Shown: piece after piece, positions 18,491 through 29,263 of the stretch | Layout of the letters: each line of letters opens with the position of its first letter | Position numbering within the stretch: the stretch's first letter is position 1 | DNA from: Bacillus sp. ISL-34 | Lineage (GTDB): Bacteria; Bacillota; Bacilli; Bacillales; DSM-1321 | Length of the DNA: 64,000 nt | Direction: 5' to 3' | Assembly: GCF_018613325.1 (NCBI RefSeq) | Contig: NZ_JAGGQJ010000004.1 | Span: 186,001 to 250,000, forward strand | Notes under the pieces: model-generated | Seen by the model: only the letters and a program-made list of their open reading frames with translations | The model's database searches: none | Told to the model about the DNA's origin: nothing | Position numbers and translations under genes: made by a program

Positions 18491-20068
18491 TTGTCTGATA
18501 AATCCAAAAAAACAAATGAAGAATCGGAAGAAACTTTAACGAACAGGCAAGGGCACCCGGTAACGAATAACCAGAGTATTAGAACTGTAGGGAACAGAGG
18601 TCCTAGTACACTTGAGAACTATGATTTCCTGGAAAAGATCAGCCACTTCGATAGGGAGCGCATTCCTGAGCGGGTCGTGCATGCCCGCGGTGCAGGTGCA
18701 CATGGTTATTTCGTTCCGACCGGTAAAGCGGGGGACGAGCCGATTTCAAAATATACGAGAGCGAAGGTTTTTCAGGAAGAAGGTAAAAAGACCCCGGTAT
18801 TCGTGAGATTCTCATCCGTTATTCATGGAGGGACGTCCCCGGAAACGTTACGTGACCCGAGAGGATTTGCCGTTAAATTTTATACGGAAGATGGTAACTG
18901 GGACCTTGTAGGCAATAACTTGAAAATTTTCTTTATCCGTGATGCCATGAAATTCCCGGATTTGATTCATGCCTTCAAACCGGATCCGGTCACGAATATT
19001 CAGGACGGCAGGAGGATTTTCGATTTTTGCGCGAGTTCGCCTGAAACATTCCATATGGTTACCTTTGTGTTTTCCCCATGGGGCATTCCAGCTAACTACC
19101 GCATGATGCAGGGGTCAGGGGTCAATACTTATAAATGGGTGAATGAGGAAGGGAAAGCAGTGCTTGTCAAGTATCATTGGGAACCGAAACAAGGGATCAA
19201 GAACCTGACACAGCAAGAGGCCAATGAAATTCAAGCTACGAATTTCAATCATGCCACACAGGATCTATATGAAGCGATCGAACGCGGGGATTATCCTGAA
19301 TGGGATCTCAACGTACAAATCATGAGTGATGATGATCATCCTGAGTTGGATTTCGATCCGCTGGATGATACGAAGATCTGGCCGAAAGATGAGTTCCCAT
19401 GGCTGCATGTCGGTACCATGGTATTGAATAAAAACCCTGAAGACTACTTCACTGAAGTCGAACAGGCTGCATTCGGCACTGGTGTCCTAGTGGATGGACT
19501 GGACTTTTCTGATGACAAGATGTTACAGGGGCGTACATTCTCTTATTCCGATACACAACGTCACCGTGTTGGAGCGAATTATCTGCAATTGCCGATCAAT
19601 GCTCCAAAGAAACGAACAGCCACGAATCAGACTGGCGGACAGATGCAATATGAAGTTGGCAGAGGCAGTCAAAGCCCCCACATCAACTACGAACCATCTA
19701 CTATCGGCGGCTTGAAGGAAGCCAAGCAGACGGGCAAGGAGCATACACCTATGGTGGAGGGGAAACTTGTTCGTGAGACGATCGATCGCCAAAACAATAC
19801 GAAACAGGCCGGGGAAACATTCCGTGAATTCGAGGATTGGGAAAAAGATGATTTAATTTCCAATTTAGTGGCGGCATTGGCTCCTGCCGACAAGCGCATT
19901 CAGGAAAAAATGATAGCACTTGCCGAGGAGGCCGATGAAGAGTATGGCCGCAGATTGAAAGAGGGACTGGCCTCGGCTTCTGAACATACAGACTCTTCAA
20001 AACCTCTGGGTGGGACGGATAACCCTGAGGACGCCGTTAGAAAAGGACATGAAGCGGATCCATATTGA
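18491..20068 (+). CDS. heme catalase (monofunctional)
   Basis: It dismutates hydrogen peroxide to water and oxygen in the cytosol. The product is 525 residues from TTG at 18491, set by GAGGAGGG 6 bases upstream. Catalytic His64 ([17 protein letters not shown]), Asn143 (GNWDLVGNN) and heme-ligand Tyr352 ([13 protein letters not shown]) are all present, so it should be active. The extended N-terminus ([21 protein letters not shown]) and length are closer to B. subtilis spore or stress catalases (KatX/KatE) than to KatA; I cannot decide which, so no symbol is given. A 12-base palindrome TTATTTAAATAA at 18386-18397 in the leader region is a possible regulator site. A strong terminator follows. 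Confidence 0.95.
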   Translation: MSDKSKKTNEESEETLTNRQGHPVTNNQSIRTVGNRGPSTLENYDFLEKISHFDRERIPERVVHARGAGAHGYFVPTGKAGDEPISKYTRAKVFQEEGKKTPVFVRFSSVIHGGTSPETLRDPRGFAVKFYTEDGNWDLVGNNLKIFFIRDAMKFPDLIHAFKPDPVTNIQDGRRIFDFCASSPETFHMVTFVFSPWGIPANYRMMQGSGVNTYKWVNEEGKAVLVKYHWEPKQGIKNLTQQEANEIQATNFNHATQDLYEAIERGDYPEWDLNVQIMSDDDHPELDFDPLDDTKIWPKDEFPWLHVGTMVLNKNPEDYFTEVEQAAFGTGVLVDGLDFSDDKMLQGRTFSYSDTQRHRVGANYLQLPINAPKKRTATNQTGGQMQYEVGRGSQSPHINYEPSTIGGLKEAKQTGKEHTPMVEGKLVRETIDRQNNTKQAGETFREFEDWEKDDLISNLVAALAPADKRIQEKMIALAEEADEEYGRRLKEGLASASEHTDSSKPLGGTDNPEDAVRKGHEADPY

Positions 20069-20076
20069 TTGGACTG

Positions 20077-20120
20077 AAAAAGAGGCAAACTTTCCTTTAA
20101 AGGGGTTTGCCTCTTTTTTT
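20077..20120 (+). terminator. catalase terminator
   Basis: AAAAGAGGCAAAC pairs with GTTTGCCTCTTTT and is followed by further T residues, 10 bases after the stop codon. Confidence 0.92.
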
Positions 20121-20257
20121 AATGGGCATAATTGATGGATGTGTGGAATGTTCTTCTGATGATGCCTTGAAAATCAAGTGGGAATACATTGGCAAAAAAC
20201 ATGATAATCATTTAAACTGAAACTACTCTATTTTTCTCTTATAAAGGAGATGAAAAA

Positions 20258-20488
20258 ATGATTAAAATTCTTTCTGCCCTTTTCCTTCCTTGTCTACTTG
20301 TCATGCTATTTTCAAGAGTCACCTATAACAATGTCGTGGGCCTTGTTTTAACTGTTGCCTTGATTACAGCTTCCGCATATAAAGGTTATACGCATACAAA
20401 CTTATTGATCATCGTCGATGCCTTATCCCTTACTGTGGGATTTTGGTTATCAAAAAGAATGATGAAACGTACATCCAAGAGCGCCTGA
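20258..20488 (+). CDS. csbA: CsbA family membrane protein
   Basis: The product is 76 residues and almost wholly hydrophobic, with two or three membrane segments (LSALFLPCLLVMLFS, VVGLVLTVALITASAYKG, LLIIVDALSLTVGFWLSK) and a basic tail. Length and sequence match CsbA, a sigma-B-controlled protein of unknown function encoded before uvrB in B. subtilis. AAAGGAGATG precedes the ATG. I did not find a convincing sigma-B promoter. Confidence 0.85.
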   Translation: MIKILSALFLPCLLVMLFSRVTYNNVVGLVLTVALITASAYKGYTHTNLLIIVDALSLTVGFWLSKRMMKRTSKSA

Positions 20489-20561
20489 CATCAAAGGTGC
20501 TTTTTTTGTACCCAGCCTTGTCATTCCCCTCAACACACCATGAAGTCCATAAAACAAAAAT

Positions 20562-20575
20562 AGAATGGATGTTCG
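20562..20575. promoter_or_regulatory. LexA box candidate before uvrBA
   Basis: AGAATGGATGTTCG fits the Bacillus LexA pattern CGAAC-N4-GTTCG with one perfect half-site (GTTCG) and one degenerate half. It lies about 33 bases before TGGTAGAAT, an extended -10. uvrBA is an SOS operon in B. subtilis, which supports it. Confidence 0.45.
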
Positions 20576-20706
20576 CTTATTGCTGGTTTGTTTTAAGGCT
20601 ATTGTGGTAGAATGTGTATATATACTTTATCAAACCGGAATAAATAGAAGGGATATAGGCATGTCCCGTTTTCATATAAAAATATTTCAATAGGAGGCTA
20701 TGCTTG

Positions 20707-22692
20707 GTGAAGGATAAGTTTGAGTTAGTCTCAAAATACTCTCCTCAAGGAGATCAACCGGCAGCAATTGAAATGCTGGTCGAAGGGATTAAGGAAGGCA
20801 AGGAAATGCAGACGTTATTGGGGGCAACGGGGACAGGGAAAACGTTCACCGTTTCCAATGTGATTCAACAAATCAATAAACCGACTCTTGTCATTGCCCA
20901 CAATAAAACGTTGGCAGGGCAGCTTTACAGTGAGTTTAAAGAGTTTTTCCCTAATAATGCCGTCGAATACTTCGTTAGCTATTATGATTACTACCAGCCA
21001 GAGGCTTATGTTCCATCCACGGATACATTCATCGAAAAGGATGCAAGCATCAATGATGAAATCGATAAACTGCGTCACTCGGCGACCTCGTCTTTGTTCG
21101 AAAGGAAAGATGTCATCATCATTGCCAGTGTTTCGTGCATATATGGACTCGGTTCTCCAGAAGAATACCGGGAGATGGTCGTTTCCCTCCGAACAGGCAT
21201 GGAAATAGACCGGAATGCCTTGCTGCACAGACTCGTTGATATTCAATATGAACGAAATGATATTGCTTTCCAACGGGGGACCTTCCGCGTTCGCGGCGAC
21301 GTGGTCGAAATTTTCCCGGCCTCACGTGATGAACATTGCGTACGGGTCGAGTTTTTCGGGGATGAGATTGACCGTATCCGTGAAGTCGATGCCCTGACTG
21401 GTGAAATTACCGGTGAACGTGAACATATCGCCATTTTCCCGGCTTCCCACTTCGTAACCCGCGAAGAGAAAATGCGGATAGCCATTCAAAATATCGAAAC
21501 GGAACTGGAAGAGCGATTGAAGGAATTAAGGGAAGATGAAAAACTCCTTGAAGCACAGCGCTTGGAGCAGCGGACCCGTTATGATTTGGAAATGATGCGG
21601 GAAATGGGCTTTTGTTCAGGGATCGAGAACTATTCCCGCCATTTGACACTTCGTCCCTCAGGTGCGACACCATACACTTTAATCGATTACTTTCCAGAGG
21701 ACTTCCTATTGGTCGTGGATGAATCACATGTAACCCTTTCGCAAATCCGCGGAATGTTCAATGGAGATCAGGCGCGTAAGCAAGTGCTCGTCGATCATGG
21801 CTTCCGTCTGCCGTCTGCAAAAGATAACCGCCCGTTAAGATTTGAAGAATTTGAAAAAAAGGTCCATCAATCCATATTCGTTTCGGCAACTCCGGGACCA
21901 TATGAACTCGAACATACGCCAGAAATGGTTCAGCAGATCATCCGTCCTACCGGATTGCTGGATCCGACGGTAGAAGTGCGGCCGATTGAAGGGCAGATAG
22001 ATGACTTGATCGGTGAAATACAGGAGCGCGTCAAAAAGAACGAACGTGTGCTCATTACGACCTTGACGAAAAAGATGTCTGAGGATTTAACTGATTATTT
22101 AAAGGAAATCGGCATCAAGGTCCAATACCTTCATTCGGAAGTTAAGACCTTGGAAAGGATAGAAATCATCCGGGAACTTCGAATGGGCAAATATGATGTA
22201 CTCGTTGGAATCAATCTTTTAAGGGAAGGCCTGGATATTCCGGAAGTGTCGTTAGTGACCATTCTGGATGCCGATAAAGAAGGGTTCCTTCGCTCGGAAC
22301 GTTCTCTTATTCAAACGATGGGCCGTGCAGCCCGTAATGCCAACGGCCACGTCATCATGTATGCAGACCGCATCACAAATTCGATGGAACTTGCCATCAA
22401 TGAAACGAGGCGGCGCCGCGAAATCCAGGAAAATTATAATGAAGAGCATGGAATAATGCCTCAAACCATTCAAAAGGATATCCGTGACTCCATAAGGGCG
22501 ACTCATGTAGCCGAAGAAAGCGAAGAGTATAAGGAAGACCTTGCACCAAGCCTCGCGAAGCTTCCTAAAAAAGAGCGTTTAAAAGTGATGGCAAGCATGG
22601 AAAAAGAAATGAAGGAAGCGGCAAAGGCACTGGATTTCGAGCGAGCTGCCGAGCTGCGTGATTTATTACTAGAGTTAAAAGCGGAAGGGTGA
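20707..22692 (+). CDS. uvrB: excinuclease ABC subunit B
   Basis: UvrB verifies lesions and loads UvrC in nucleotide excision repair. The product is 661 residues from GTG at 20707 ([11 protein letters not shown], as in the family); a TTG one codon earlier is also spaced acceptably from AGGAGG. Landmarks are Walker A GATGTGKT (39-46), the lesion-probing beta-hairpin [12 protein letters not shown] (about 92-104), [22 protein letters not shown] and helicase motif VI (QTMGRAARN). The C-terminal UVR motif (about 625-660) binds UvrC. Six bases separate it from uvrA. Confidence 0.98.
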   Translation: MKDKFELVSKYSPQGDQPAAIEMLVEGIKEGKEMQTLLGATGTGKTFTVSNVIQQINKPTLVIAHNKTLAGQLYSEFKEFFPNNAVEYFVSYYDYYQPEAYVPSTDTFIEKDASINDEIDKLRHSATSSLFERKDVIIIASVSCIYGLGSPEEYREMVVSLRTGMEIDRNALLHRLVDIQYERNDIAFQRGTFRVRGDVVEIFPASRDEHCVRVEFFGDEIDRIREVDALTGEITGEREHIAIFPASHFVTREEKMRIAIQNIETELEERLKELREDEKLLEAQRLEQRTRYDLEMMREMGFCSGIENYSRHLTLRPSGATPYTLIDYFPEDFLLVVDESHVTLSQIRGMFNGDQARKQVLVDHGFRLPSAKDNRPLRFEEFEKKVHQSIFVSATPGPYELEHTPEMVQQIIRPTGLLDPTVEVRPIEGQIDDLIGEIQERVKKNERVLITTLTKKMSEDLTDYLKEIGIKVQYLHSEVKTLERIEIIRELRMGKYDVLVGINLLREGLDIPEVSLVTILDADKEGFLRSERSLIQTMGRAARNANGHVIMYADRITNSMELAINETRRRREIQENYNEEHGIMPQTIQKDIRDSIRATHVAEESEEYKEDLAPSLAKLPKKERLKVMASMEKEMKEAAKALDFERAAELRDLLLELKAEG

Positions 22693-22698
22693 CGAAAC

Positions 22699-25578
22699 AT
22701 GGCAATGGATAAAATTGTGATAAAAGGCGCCAGGGCCAACAATTTAAAGAATATTGATATCACGATACCGAGAGACAAACTTGTTGTGCTGACCGGATTA
22801 TCCGGATCTGGAAAGTCTTCCTTGGCTTTTGATACGATTTATGCAGAAGGGCAAAGACGTTATGTAGAATCACTGTCCGCTTATGCTCGTCAATTCTTAG
22901 GCCAAGTGGATAAACCGGATGTCGATGCGATCGAAGGTTTGTCACCAGCCATTTCCATAGACCAGAAAACGACCAGTCGAAATCCTCGTTCAACCGTAGG
23001 GACTGTTACGGAGATCTATGATTATTTAAGGCTGTTATTTGCACGGGTGGGCAGGCCGACCTGTCCGATCCATAATATTGAAATCACCTCACAAACGATT
23101 GAGCAAATGGTGGACCGCATTCTTGATTACCCTGAACGAACCAAGCTTCAGGTATTGGCACCGCTTGTCTCAGGCCGAAAAGGGACACATGCAAAAGTTT
23201 TGGAGGAAGTTAAGAAACAAGGATATGTCCGCATTCGTGTGAACGGGGAAATGCATGATCTCAGTGAGGAAATCACTCTCGAAAAAAATAAAAAACATTC
23301 GATTGAAGTCATCATAGACCGGATTGTCATTAAAGAGGGTATCATGGCCCGGCTTGCAGATTCATTGGAAAGTGCTTTGCAGCTTGGCGAAGGCAAAGTC
23401 ATCATTGACGTCATGGGTGAGGAAGAGCTGCTGTTCAGTGAACATCATGCTTGTCCATACTGCGGATTTTCGGTTGAAGAATTAGAGCCGAGGATGTTCT
23501 CCTTCAATAGCCCGTTTGGAGCCTGCCCGGATTGTGATGGCTTGGGGGCGAGGCTTGAGGTGGATCGTGATCTGGTCATCCCCAATCACGATTTAAGCCT
23601 CCGTCAACATGCGATTGCGCCATGGGAGCCGACGAGTTCTCAATATTATCCGCAGCTCCTTGAAGCGGTAGCCAACCATTATGGGATAGATATGGATGTG
23701 CCAGTTAAAGAGTTGCCGGAAGAGAAGATGGATAAGATCTTGCTTGGTTCAGGTAAAGATAAGATATATTTCCGTTATAAAAATGATTTTGGAAGAGTGC
23801 AAGAAGGATATATTCCTTTTGAAGGAGTTTTGAGAAACATTGAAAGGCGCTTCAAGGAGACGAGTTCAGATTATATTCGTGAGCAAATGCAGAAATATAT
23901 GTCAGAACATCACTGTCCAACTTGTAAGGGTCATCGATTGAAAAAAGAGAGTCTTTCCGTGCTCATTCAAGGGGTCCATATAAGTGAAACGACAGCTTTA
24001 TCAGTGGAAGAAGCGTTAGTATTTTTCGATGAGCTTGATTTGACTGAAAAGGAAGCTGCAATTGCGAGATTGATTTTACGTGAAATTCGTGAGCGTCTCG
24101 GTTTCCTGGCTAATGTAGGTTTGGAATATTTGACGTTGAGCAGGGCAGCAGGAACATTATCAGGCGGTGAAGCGCAGCGAATAAGATTGGCGACGCAGAT
24201 CGGTTCCCGATTGACGGGAGTTCTCTATATTTTGGATGAACCTTCAATAGGGCTGCATCAGAGGGATAACGATCGATTGATCGAAACATTGAAGAATATG
24301 CGCGAAATCGGCAACACACTGATTGTTGTCGAGCACGATGAAGATACGATGATTGCTGCGGATTATTTGATCGATGTTGGTCCTGGAGCAGGAGCGCATG
24401 GAGGGGAAATAGTGGCCGCTGGAACTCCGGAAGAGGTCATGAATAATCCTAAATCCTTAACGGGCCAATATTTAGCAGGGAAGAAATTTATTCCATTGCC
24501 ATTGGAACGCCGGAAAAATGATGGTCGTGTCATCGAGATAAAAGGTGCCAAGGAAAATAATTTGAAAAACGTTAATGTGAAATTCCCACTTGGGGTCTTT
24601 ACGGCCGTAACAGGAGTCTCGGGGTCAGGGAAAAGTACATTAGTGAATGAGATCCTCCATAAATCATTGGCTCAAAAGCTGAATCGGGCAAAAGCCAGAC
24701 CAGGCGATTTCCGTGAGATCAAGGGAATTGAGCATTTAGATAAAGTCATTGATATTGACCAATCACCGATTGGCAGAACCCCACGATCGAATCCAGCTAC
24801 CTATACGGGTGTATTCGATGATGTTCGTGACGTGTTTGCCTCGACTAATGAAGCGAAAATCCGCGGTTATAAAAAAGGGAGGTTCAGCTTCAATGTAAAG
24901 GGCGGCCGCTGTGAAGCATGCCGAGGTGATGGCATTATCAAGATAGAAATGCATTTTCTCCCTGATGTCTATGTCCCGTGTGAAATCTGTCATGGGAAAC
25001 GTTATAACAGGGAAACTCTTGAAGTGAAATATAAAGGGAAAAATATATCCGACATTCTCGATATGACAGTCGAGGAAGGCGTTAGTTTCTTTGAAAATAT
25101 CCCAAAAATCAAACGGAAGCTACAAACGATTTTTGACGTTGGTTTAGGTTATATTAAGCTTGGACAGCCTGCTACCACTTTATCAGGCGGTGAAGCGCAA
25201 AGGGTGAAACTTGCTTCTGAATTGCATCGCCGTTCCACTGGGCGCTCCTTTTATATCCTGGATGAACCAACTACCGGACTTCATGTCCACGATATAGCAA
25301 GGCTGCTCAAGGTTCTGCAGCGGCTGGTTGACAATGGGGATACGGTTTTGGTGATCGAGCATAATCTGGATGTCATCAAGACGGCGGACCATATTATTGA
25401 CCTGGGACCGGAAGGCGGAGATAAGGGCGGTACGATCGTCACTTATGGAACACCAGAAAAAATATGTGAAGTTTCCGAATCGTACACGGGAAAATACTTA
25501 AAACCTGTACTTACCCGTGATCAAATTCGCATGGAAAATTGGATTGAAGAAAAGGAAACGGAGCATGAACATGCTTAA
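22699..25578 (+). CDS. uvrA: excinuclease ABC subunit A
   Basis: UvrA is the damage-sensing ATPase that delivers UvrB. The product is 959 residues, full length. It has two ABC modules: Walker [10 protein letters not shown] (about 33-41) and GVSGSGKST in the second half, each with an LSGGEAQR signature and an ILDEP Walker B. Zinc modules are CPYCGF with CPDCDG, and CEACRGDG with [18 protein letters not shown] at the end of uvrB serves as its ribosome site. A terminator follows directly, so the operon is uvrB-uvrA. Confidence 0.98.
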   Translation: MAMDKIVIKGARANNLKNIDITIPRDKLVVLTGLSGSGKSSLAFDTIYAEGQRRYVESLSAYARQFLGQVDKPDVDAIEGLSPAISIDQKTTSRNPRSTVGTVTEIYDYLRLLFARVGRPTCPIHNIEITSQTIEQMVDRILDYPERTKLQVLAPLVSGRKGTHAKVLEEVKKQGYVRIRVNGEMHDLSEEITLEKNKKHSIEVIIDRIVIKEGIMARLADSLESALQLGEGKVIIDVMGEEELLFSEHHACPYCGFSVEELEPRMFSFNSPFGACPDCDGLGARLEVDRDLVIPNHDLSLRQHAIAPWEPTSSQYYPQLLEAVANHYGIDMDVPVKELPEEKMDKILLGSGKDKIYFRYKNDFGRVQEGYIPFEGVLRNIERRFKETSSDYIREQMQKYMSEHHCPTCKGHRLKKESLSVLIQGVHISETTALSVEEALVFFDELDLTEKEAAIARLILREIRERLGFLANVGLEYLTLSRAAGTLSGGEAQRIRLATQIGSRLTGVLYILDEPSIGLHQRDNDRLIETLKNMREIGNTLIVVEHDEDTMIAADYLIDVGPGAGAHGGEIVAAGTPEEVMNNPKSLTGQYLAGKKFIPLPLERRKNDGRVIEIKGAKENNLKNVNVKFPLGVFTAVTGVSGSGKSTLVNEILHKSLAQKLNRAKARPGDFREIKGIEHLDKVIDIDQSPIGRTPRSNPATYTGVFDDVRDVFASTNEAKIRGYKKGRFSFNVKGGRCEACRGDGIIKIEMHFLPDVYVPCEICHGKRYNRETLEVKYKGKNISDILDMTVEEGVSFFENIPKIKRKLQTIFDVGLGYIKLGQPATTLSGGEAQRVKLASELHRRSTGRSFYILDEPTTGLHVHDIARLLKVLQRLVDNGDTVLVIEHNLDVIKTADHIIDLGPEGGDKGGTIVTYGTPEKICEVSESYTGKYLKPVLTRDQIRMENWIEEKETEHEHA

Positions 25579-25580
25579 AG

Positions 25581-25607
25581 AAACAAGCCATCAGGCTTGT
25601 TTTTTTG
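25581..25607 (+). terminator. uvrBA terminator
   Basis: AAACAAGCC and GGCTTGTTT form a 9-base-pair stem with a four-base loop and a T7 run, 2 bases after the uvrA stop. Confidence 0.9.
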
Positions 25608-25627
25608 TAGAAAGATGACGGTGTGCA

Positions 25628-25649
25628 TTTAATCAATCATTTGATTAAA
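25628..25649. promoter_or_regulatory. palindrome TTTAATCAA-N4-TTGATTAAA
   Basis: Perfect 9-base arms flank TCAT. The same arms with a 4-base spacer recur at 56888-56909. The geometry suits a dimeric repressor such as TetR type. It lies about 95 bases before the sigma-W -35 of yvlB. The regulator is unknown. Confidence 0.45.
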
Positions 25650-25744
25650 GAATCGGAAAAGGAGATATTTCCAGGGAAATCATACATCTTCCGCTTCGGA
25701 AATTGTCATTTTCCTTTGTCGAATGATGGGAAAAACGGTATTTA

Positions 25745-25770
25745 TGAAACTTTTTAGATATCTAGGCGTA
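25745..25770 (+). promoter_or_regulatory. sigma-W promoter of yvlB
   Basis: TGAAAC, exactly 16 bases, then CGTA is a full match to the sigma-W consensus for cell-envelope stress genes. The yvl genes of B. subtilis belong to the sigma-W regulon. The initiation point would be near 25777. Confidence 0.85.
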
Positions 25771-25808
25771 TGTATGAATAAAATGATAGAAGAAAGCGAG
25801 GAATGTTC

Positions 25809-26909
25809 ATGCAGGAGGAAAGAAAGAAAATTTTAGAAATGATTCAGGATGGAAAGTTATCAGCGGAAGAAGCCATGGGCCTTTTGGAAGAATTAGATAA
25901 AGCCAGTCAGGAAAGTGAAGCTAAAGAGCAGAAATTGCAAAATGAATTATCGACGGTAGTCGTGGATAAGAAAAGCGAAGGAAGCACACAGGATACGTTT
26001 AAAAAGAATATCCAGTCATCGAAAGAAAAGATTTTTGATTTCGTTGAAAGTGCTTTTAAGAAAATCAAAGAAACGGACCTTGATTTCAATTTCGGGAAAT
26101 CTGTGGAGGTCAGTCATATTTTCCAGCATGATCATGATCTCCTGAATGAAGTTGATGTAGATATAGCAAATGGGAAAATAAAAATCGCCGCATGGGACCA
26201 TAATGATGTCCGGGTTGAATGCCAAGCAAGGGTATACCGTGTGGAGGATATAGAAGAAGCCAGGAAAAACTTTTTAGAAGAAGTTGATTTCACGATTGAA
26301 AATGGAAAATTGAAGTTCAAGGTTCGTGAAAAATCCATAAAGGTTGATACGGTCATGTACATTCCAAGGAAGGAATATGAGGACATACATGTAAGGTTGT
26401 TCAATGGAGCAATCACGACTGAATCATTGAAATCAGAGAACCTTAAAGCAAAAACGGCGAATGGTGCCATTCATATCATACAGGGTACGGGGGATTCGTG
26501 TGAGCTTGAAACAGGTAATGGGATGATCACCATTTCAGATACCAACTTTAATGACTTGGAAGCCGAGACCCTGAATGGAGCGATTAATGCCGATGGATAC
26601 TTCAAGAAATTGGATGTCCAAACTTTCAATGGGGAAATCATCTGTACGAATTCAGGAATGGATTGCGATTCGATCCATGCTAAGTCAGTCACTGGAAAAG
26701 TCCAGCTGACCCTGCCACCAGGCAAGGCGATTGAAGGAGAGTTGAAATCGAATTTAGGAAACTTTAATGTAACTTTGGAAGGGATGACCATCATCGAAGA
26801 GAAAAGTGATGTGGTTCAGAAGGTCCTAAAGTTTAAGACGGTTAAAGAAGAGGTTCCTGTGCTTCATGTTTTTGCAGAAACCAAGACTGCAGCGATAACG
26901 GTTTCCTGA
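25809..26909 (+). CDS. yvlB: YvlB-like DUF4097 protein, envelope stress
   Basis: The product is 366 residues from ATG at 25809, since GAGGA at 25798 directly abuts the ATG at 25803. The N-terminus (EERKKILEMIQDGKLSAEEAMGLLEELD) is the short helical SHOCT/YvlB-type module. After a charged linker (about 35-95), a long repetitive DUF4097 beta-solenoid region follows with recurrent phrases such as NGAITTESLKS, NGAIHIIQG, NGMITISD and NGAINADG. No signal peptide or membrane segment is visible. It is alone here; the yvlA, yvlC and yvlD partners of B. subtilis are missing. The molecular role is unknown, and the sigma-W promoter ties it to envelope stress. Confidence 0.85.
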   Translation: MQEERKKILEMIQDGKLSAEEAMGLLEELDKASQESEAKEQKLQNELSTVVVDKKSEGSTQDTFKKNIQSSKEKIFDFVESAFKKIKETDLDFNFGKSVEVSHIFQHDHDLLNEVDVDIANGKIKIAAWDHNDVRVECQARVYRVEDIEEARKNFLEEVDFTIENGKLKFKVREKSIKVDTVMYIPRKEYEDIHVRLFNGAITTESLKSENLKAKTANGAIHIIQGTGDSCELETGNGMITISDTNFNDLEAETLNGAINADGYFKKLDVQTFNGEIICTNSGMDCDSIHAKSVTGKVQLTLPPGKAIEGELKSNLGNFNVTLEGMTIIEEKSDVVQKVLKFKTVKEEVPVLHVFAETKTAAITVS

Positions 26910-26947
26910 AGAATAGAAAGACCGCTGTATATAACCGGTGGGCTCAG

Positions 26948-26990
26948 AATGCAGGTAAACTCGATGAAAATCGAGTTTGCCTGCATTTTT
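26948..26990 (+). terminator. GAAA-loop terminator at the head of element C
   Basis: An 18-base arm from AATGCAGG to CTCGAT pairs with ATCGAG to CCTGCATT (one mismatch) around a GAAA tetraloop, then TTTTT. It would terminate yvlB. The matching hairpin in element D keeps pairing despite base changes. Confidence 0.85.
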
Positions 26991-27020
26991 ATTATGGTTT
27001 GTTCTAAATTTAATAACAAA

Positions 27021-27145
27021 GTTGATTGGAGAGGAAGGTACGAGGCTCCTGCGGGAAAAGCGCGTCTAGGGGAGACCCCGCGGGCGCAAGCCGAGGAGGC
27101 TATTTGACCGCCCGCGGAAAGCGAGTGCCTGGAGCGGAAATCAAC
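27021..27145. repeat. GC-rich dispersed repeat, core copy C
   Basis: This 125-base core is bounded by perfect GTTGATT and AATCAAC ends. Its reverse complement matches copies A, B and D (for example CTCCTGCGGGAAAAGCGCG, GGGGAGACC and AAGCGAGTGCCTGGAG here). A 116-codon frame over it is an artefact of composition. Confidence 0.9.
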
Positions 27146-27384
27146 ATCTTGTATAGAAGCCAACCTTTAGGAGTTGATTCGGGAACATTAATTGATGAAA
27201 GATACGTTTTCCGAACCCCTTTTCCCTACAAAGTGAGCCCGCCAGTAAAAAAAGCAAGCATTCTTTTATTTTGGTATAAGAATTCATGTATGTTCCTCTC
27301 TTCTCTTTCCTCTTCACGGGGACCTTCCCGCTGCCATCATGCGGGAGGAGTGAATAAAAAAACGGTAAATCGATAATGCTTTGT

Positions 27385-27412
27385 TTGGTTATTAACAGAA
27401 AAATGCTAAAAT
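27385..27412 (+). promoter_or_regulatory. hprK operon promoter
   Basis: TTGGTT, 16 bases, then TAAAAT preceded by TGC (extended -10). The start would be near 27419, giving a short leader to AAAGGAGG before hprK. Confidence 0.6.
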
Positions 27413-27461
27413 AGAAAAAGTATCTCAAAAAATAGCATCGCTCCAAAAGGAGGAAAGATAT

Positions 27462-28397
27462 ATGGCAAAAGTCCGTACAAAGGATATAGTAGAAGCGTTC
27501 GGTCTAGAACTTATCAGTGGGGAAGAAGGAATTAACCGACCAATCGTCACGAGTGATTTATCTCGTCCCGGACTTGAAATAGCCGGTTTTTTTGATTATT
27601 ATCCCGCAGATCGAGTACAGCTTTTAGGCATGACGGAGATGTCCTTTTTTAATCGGCTGAATGAACCGGATCGAGTACAGAGGATGGAAGAGTTATGCAG
27701 GGACTTTACTCCAGGCATCATCATTACGCGTGGTCAGGAAGTGCCGATAGAATTGATCGAAGCTTCTGAGCGGGAATCCGTTCCTGTGATGAGATCTAAT
27801 ATGAAGACAACAAGGTTATACAGCCGCCTGACCAATTTCCTTGAAAGCAGGTTGGCACCAACTACTGCTGTTCATGGTGTATTGGTGGATATCTATGGGT
27901 TAGGTGTGTTGATCACCGGCAAAAGCGGCGTCGGTAAAAGTGAGACAGCCCTCGAATTAGTGAAACGGGGTCATCGTCTCGTAGCCGATGACTGCGTCGA
28001 AATCAGGCAGGAAGATCAAGATACGCTGGTCGGGAATGCCCCGGATTTAATCGAACACCTTCTAGAAATAAGAGGATTGGGAATCATTAATGTAATGACA
28101 CTTTTTGGAGCTGGTGCAGTCCGGAGCAATAAAAAGATTTCAATCGTCATCAATCTGGAACTATGGGAAAAAAACAAGCAGTATGACCGGGTTGGTCTTG
28201 ATGAAGAAAAAATGAAAATCATCGATACGGAAGTGACGAAAATTACCGTACCTGTCCGTCCAGGGCGAAATTTAGCTGTCATCATTGAAGTGGCGGCCAT
28301 GAATTACCGCCTGAAGCGAATGGGAGTAAATGCTGCAGAACAGTTTTCAGATCGCTTGAACCATGCCATTGCAGATCCGGAACATGATGAATTTTAA
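27462..28397 (+). CDS. hprK: HPr(Ser) kinase/phosphorylase
   Basis: HprK phosphorylates or dephosphorylates Ser46 of HPr and Crh according to glycolytic state, driving CcpA-dependent catabolite repression. The product is 311 residues with an N-terminal domain (about 1-127), Walker A GKSGVGKS (153-160), the catalytic [11 protein letters not shown] and the HprK signature [22 protein letters not shown] precedes the ATG. It heads the operon with lgt, yvoD, ppaX and yvoF, the B. subtilis order. Its target Crh is encoded 18 kb downstream. Confidence 0.98.
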   Translation: MAKVRTKDIVEAFGLELISGEEGINRPIVTSDLSRPGLEIAGFFDYYPADRVQLLGMTEMSFFNRLNEPDRVQRMEELCRDFTPGIIITRGQEVPIELIEASERESVPVMRSNMKTTRLYSRLTNFLESRLAPTTAVHGVLVDIYGLGVLITGKSGVGKSETALELVKRGHRLVADDCVEIRQEDQDTLVGNAPDLIEHLLEIRGLGIINVMTLFGAGAVRSNKKISIVINLELWEKNKQYDRVGLDEEKMKIIDTEVTKITVPVRPGRNLAVIIEVAAMNYRLKRMGVNAAEQFSDRLNHAIADPEHDEF

Positions 28398-28423
28398 AAG
28401 GTTATAGGAAATGAGGGGACAAA

Positions 28424-29236
28424 ATGGAACAAGGAATACAGCCGCTGAATCCAATAGCGATAGATCTAGGTCCCATCCAGGTACATTGGTATGGACTAAT
28501 CATCGGTTTCGGTGTGTTATTGGGTCTTATTATCGCTTTAAGGGAATCTGAGCGAAGAGGTCTTGATAAGGAAATATTTACTGACATGATTTTGTTTGCT
28601 GTCCCGATCGCGATCATTAGTGCCCGTATTTATTATGTGATCTTCCAATGGGAGTACTATTCACAAAACCCGGGAGATATCATAAAAATATGGAATGGCG
28701 GAATTGCCATACATGGTGCGTTGATTGGGTCGGTGCTGACTGCAATCGTTTTTGCCAAGGTCAAGAAAGTCTCATTTTGGAAGCTGGTGGATATTGCTGC
28801 ACCGAGCTTATTGTTGGGGCAGGCGATTGGCCGTTGGGGTAATTTCATGAATCAGGAAGCGCATGGTGGAGAAGTAACAAGGTCATTCCTGGAAAATATG
28901 CATTTGCCTGAATTCATCATTAATCAAATGTACATAAACGGTACGTATTATCACCCAACCTTTTTGTATGAATCGATTTGGAATATCGTCGGTGTCATTA
29001 TTCTCTTAAGTTTACGGAAAGTGAACTTGCGCAGGGGGGAACTATTTTTAACCTATGTAATATGGTATTCCATCGGCCGTTATTACATTGAAGGATTGCG
29101 GACGGATAGTTTGATGCTGACGGAATCACTGCGTATCGCACAAGTGATCTCGATTGTGTTGGTAGCGGTAGCCATTGCTTTAGTGGTCTATAGAAGGGTC
29201 AGTGGGCATGCAGACAAAAGATATTTAGATGCATAG
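28424..29236 (+). CDS. lgt: prolipoprotein diacylglyceryl transferase
   Basis: This integral membrane enzyme transfers diacylglycerol from phosphatidylglycerol to the lipobox cysteine, the first step of lipoprotein maturation. The product is 270 residues with about seven hydrophobic segments. Signature motifs are [11 protein letters not shown], the Lgt signature [21 protein letters not shown] and [13 protein letters not shown]. It starts 26 bases after hprK. The YodJ-like lipoprotein later in the window would be a substrate. Confidence 0.97.
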   Translation: MEQGIQPLNPIAIDLGPIQVHWYGLIIGFGVLLGLIIALRESERRGLDKEIFTDMILFAVPIAIISARIYYVIFQWEYYSQNPGDIIKIWNGGIAIHGALIGSVLTAIVFAKVKKVSFWKLVDIAAPSLLLGQAIGRWGNFMNQEAHGGEVTRSFLENMHLPEFIINQMYINGTYYHPTFLYESIWNIVGVIILLSLRKVNLRRGELFLTYVIWYSIGRYYIEGLRTDSLMLTESLRIAQVISIVLVAVAIALVVYRRVSGHADKRYLDA

Positions 29237-29263
29237 GGAATATGTGTAAAGGGAGAGGGCATA

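Larger units (their letters stand above)
26940..27240. mobile_element. composite dispersed element, copy C (301 bases)
   Basis: The element runs from GGGCTCAG to GTGAGCCC, which are near-perfect terminal inverted repeats. Inside, in order: a long hairpin terminator (26948-26990), ATTATGGTTTGTTC, the GC-rich core C (27021-27145, bounded by GTTGATT and AATCAAC), and a tail with GATGAAAGA and AACCCCTTTT. The same outer sequence occurs at 39183-39496, but there the core is reversed. No protein is encoded, so it would be non-autonomous if mobile. It sits 30 bases after yvlB. Confidence 0.8.
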
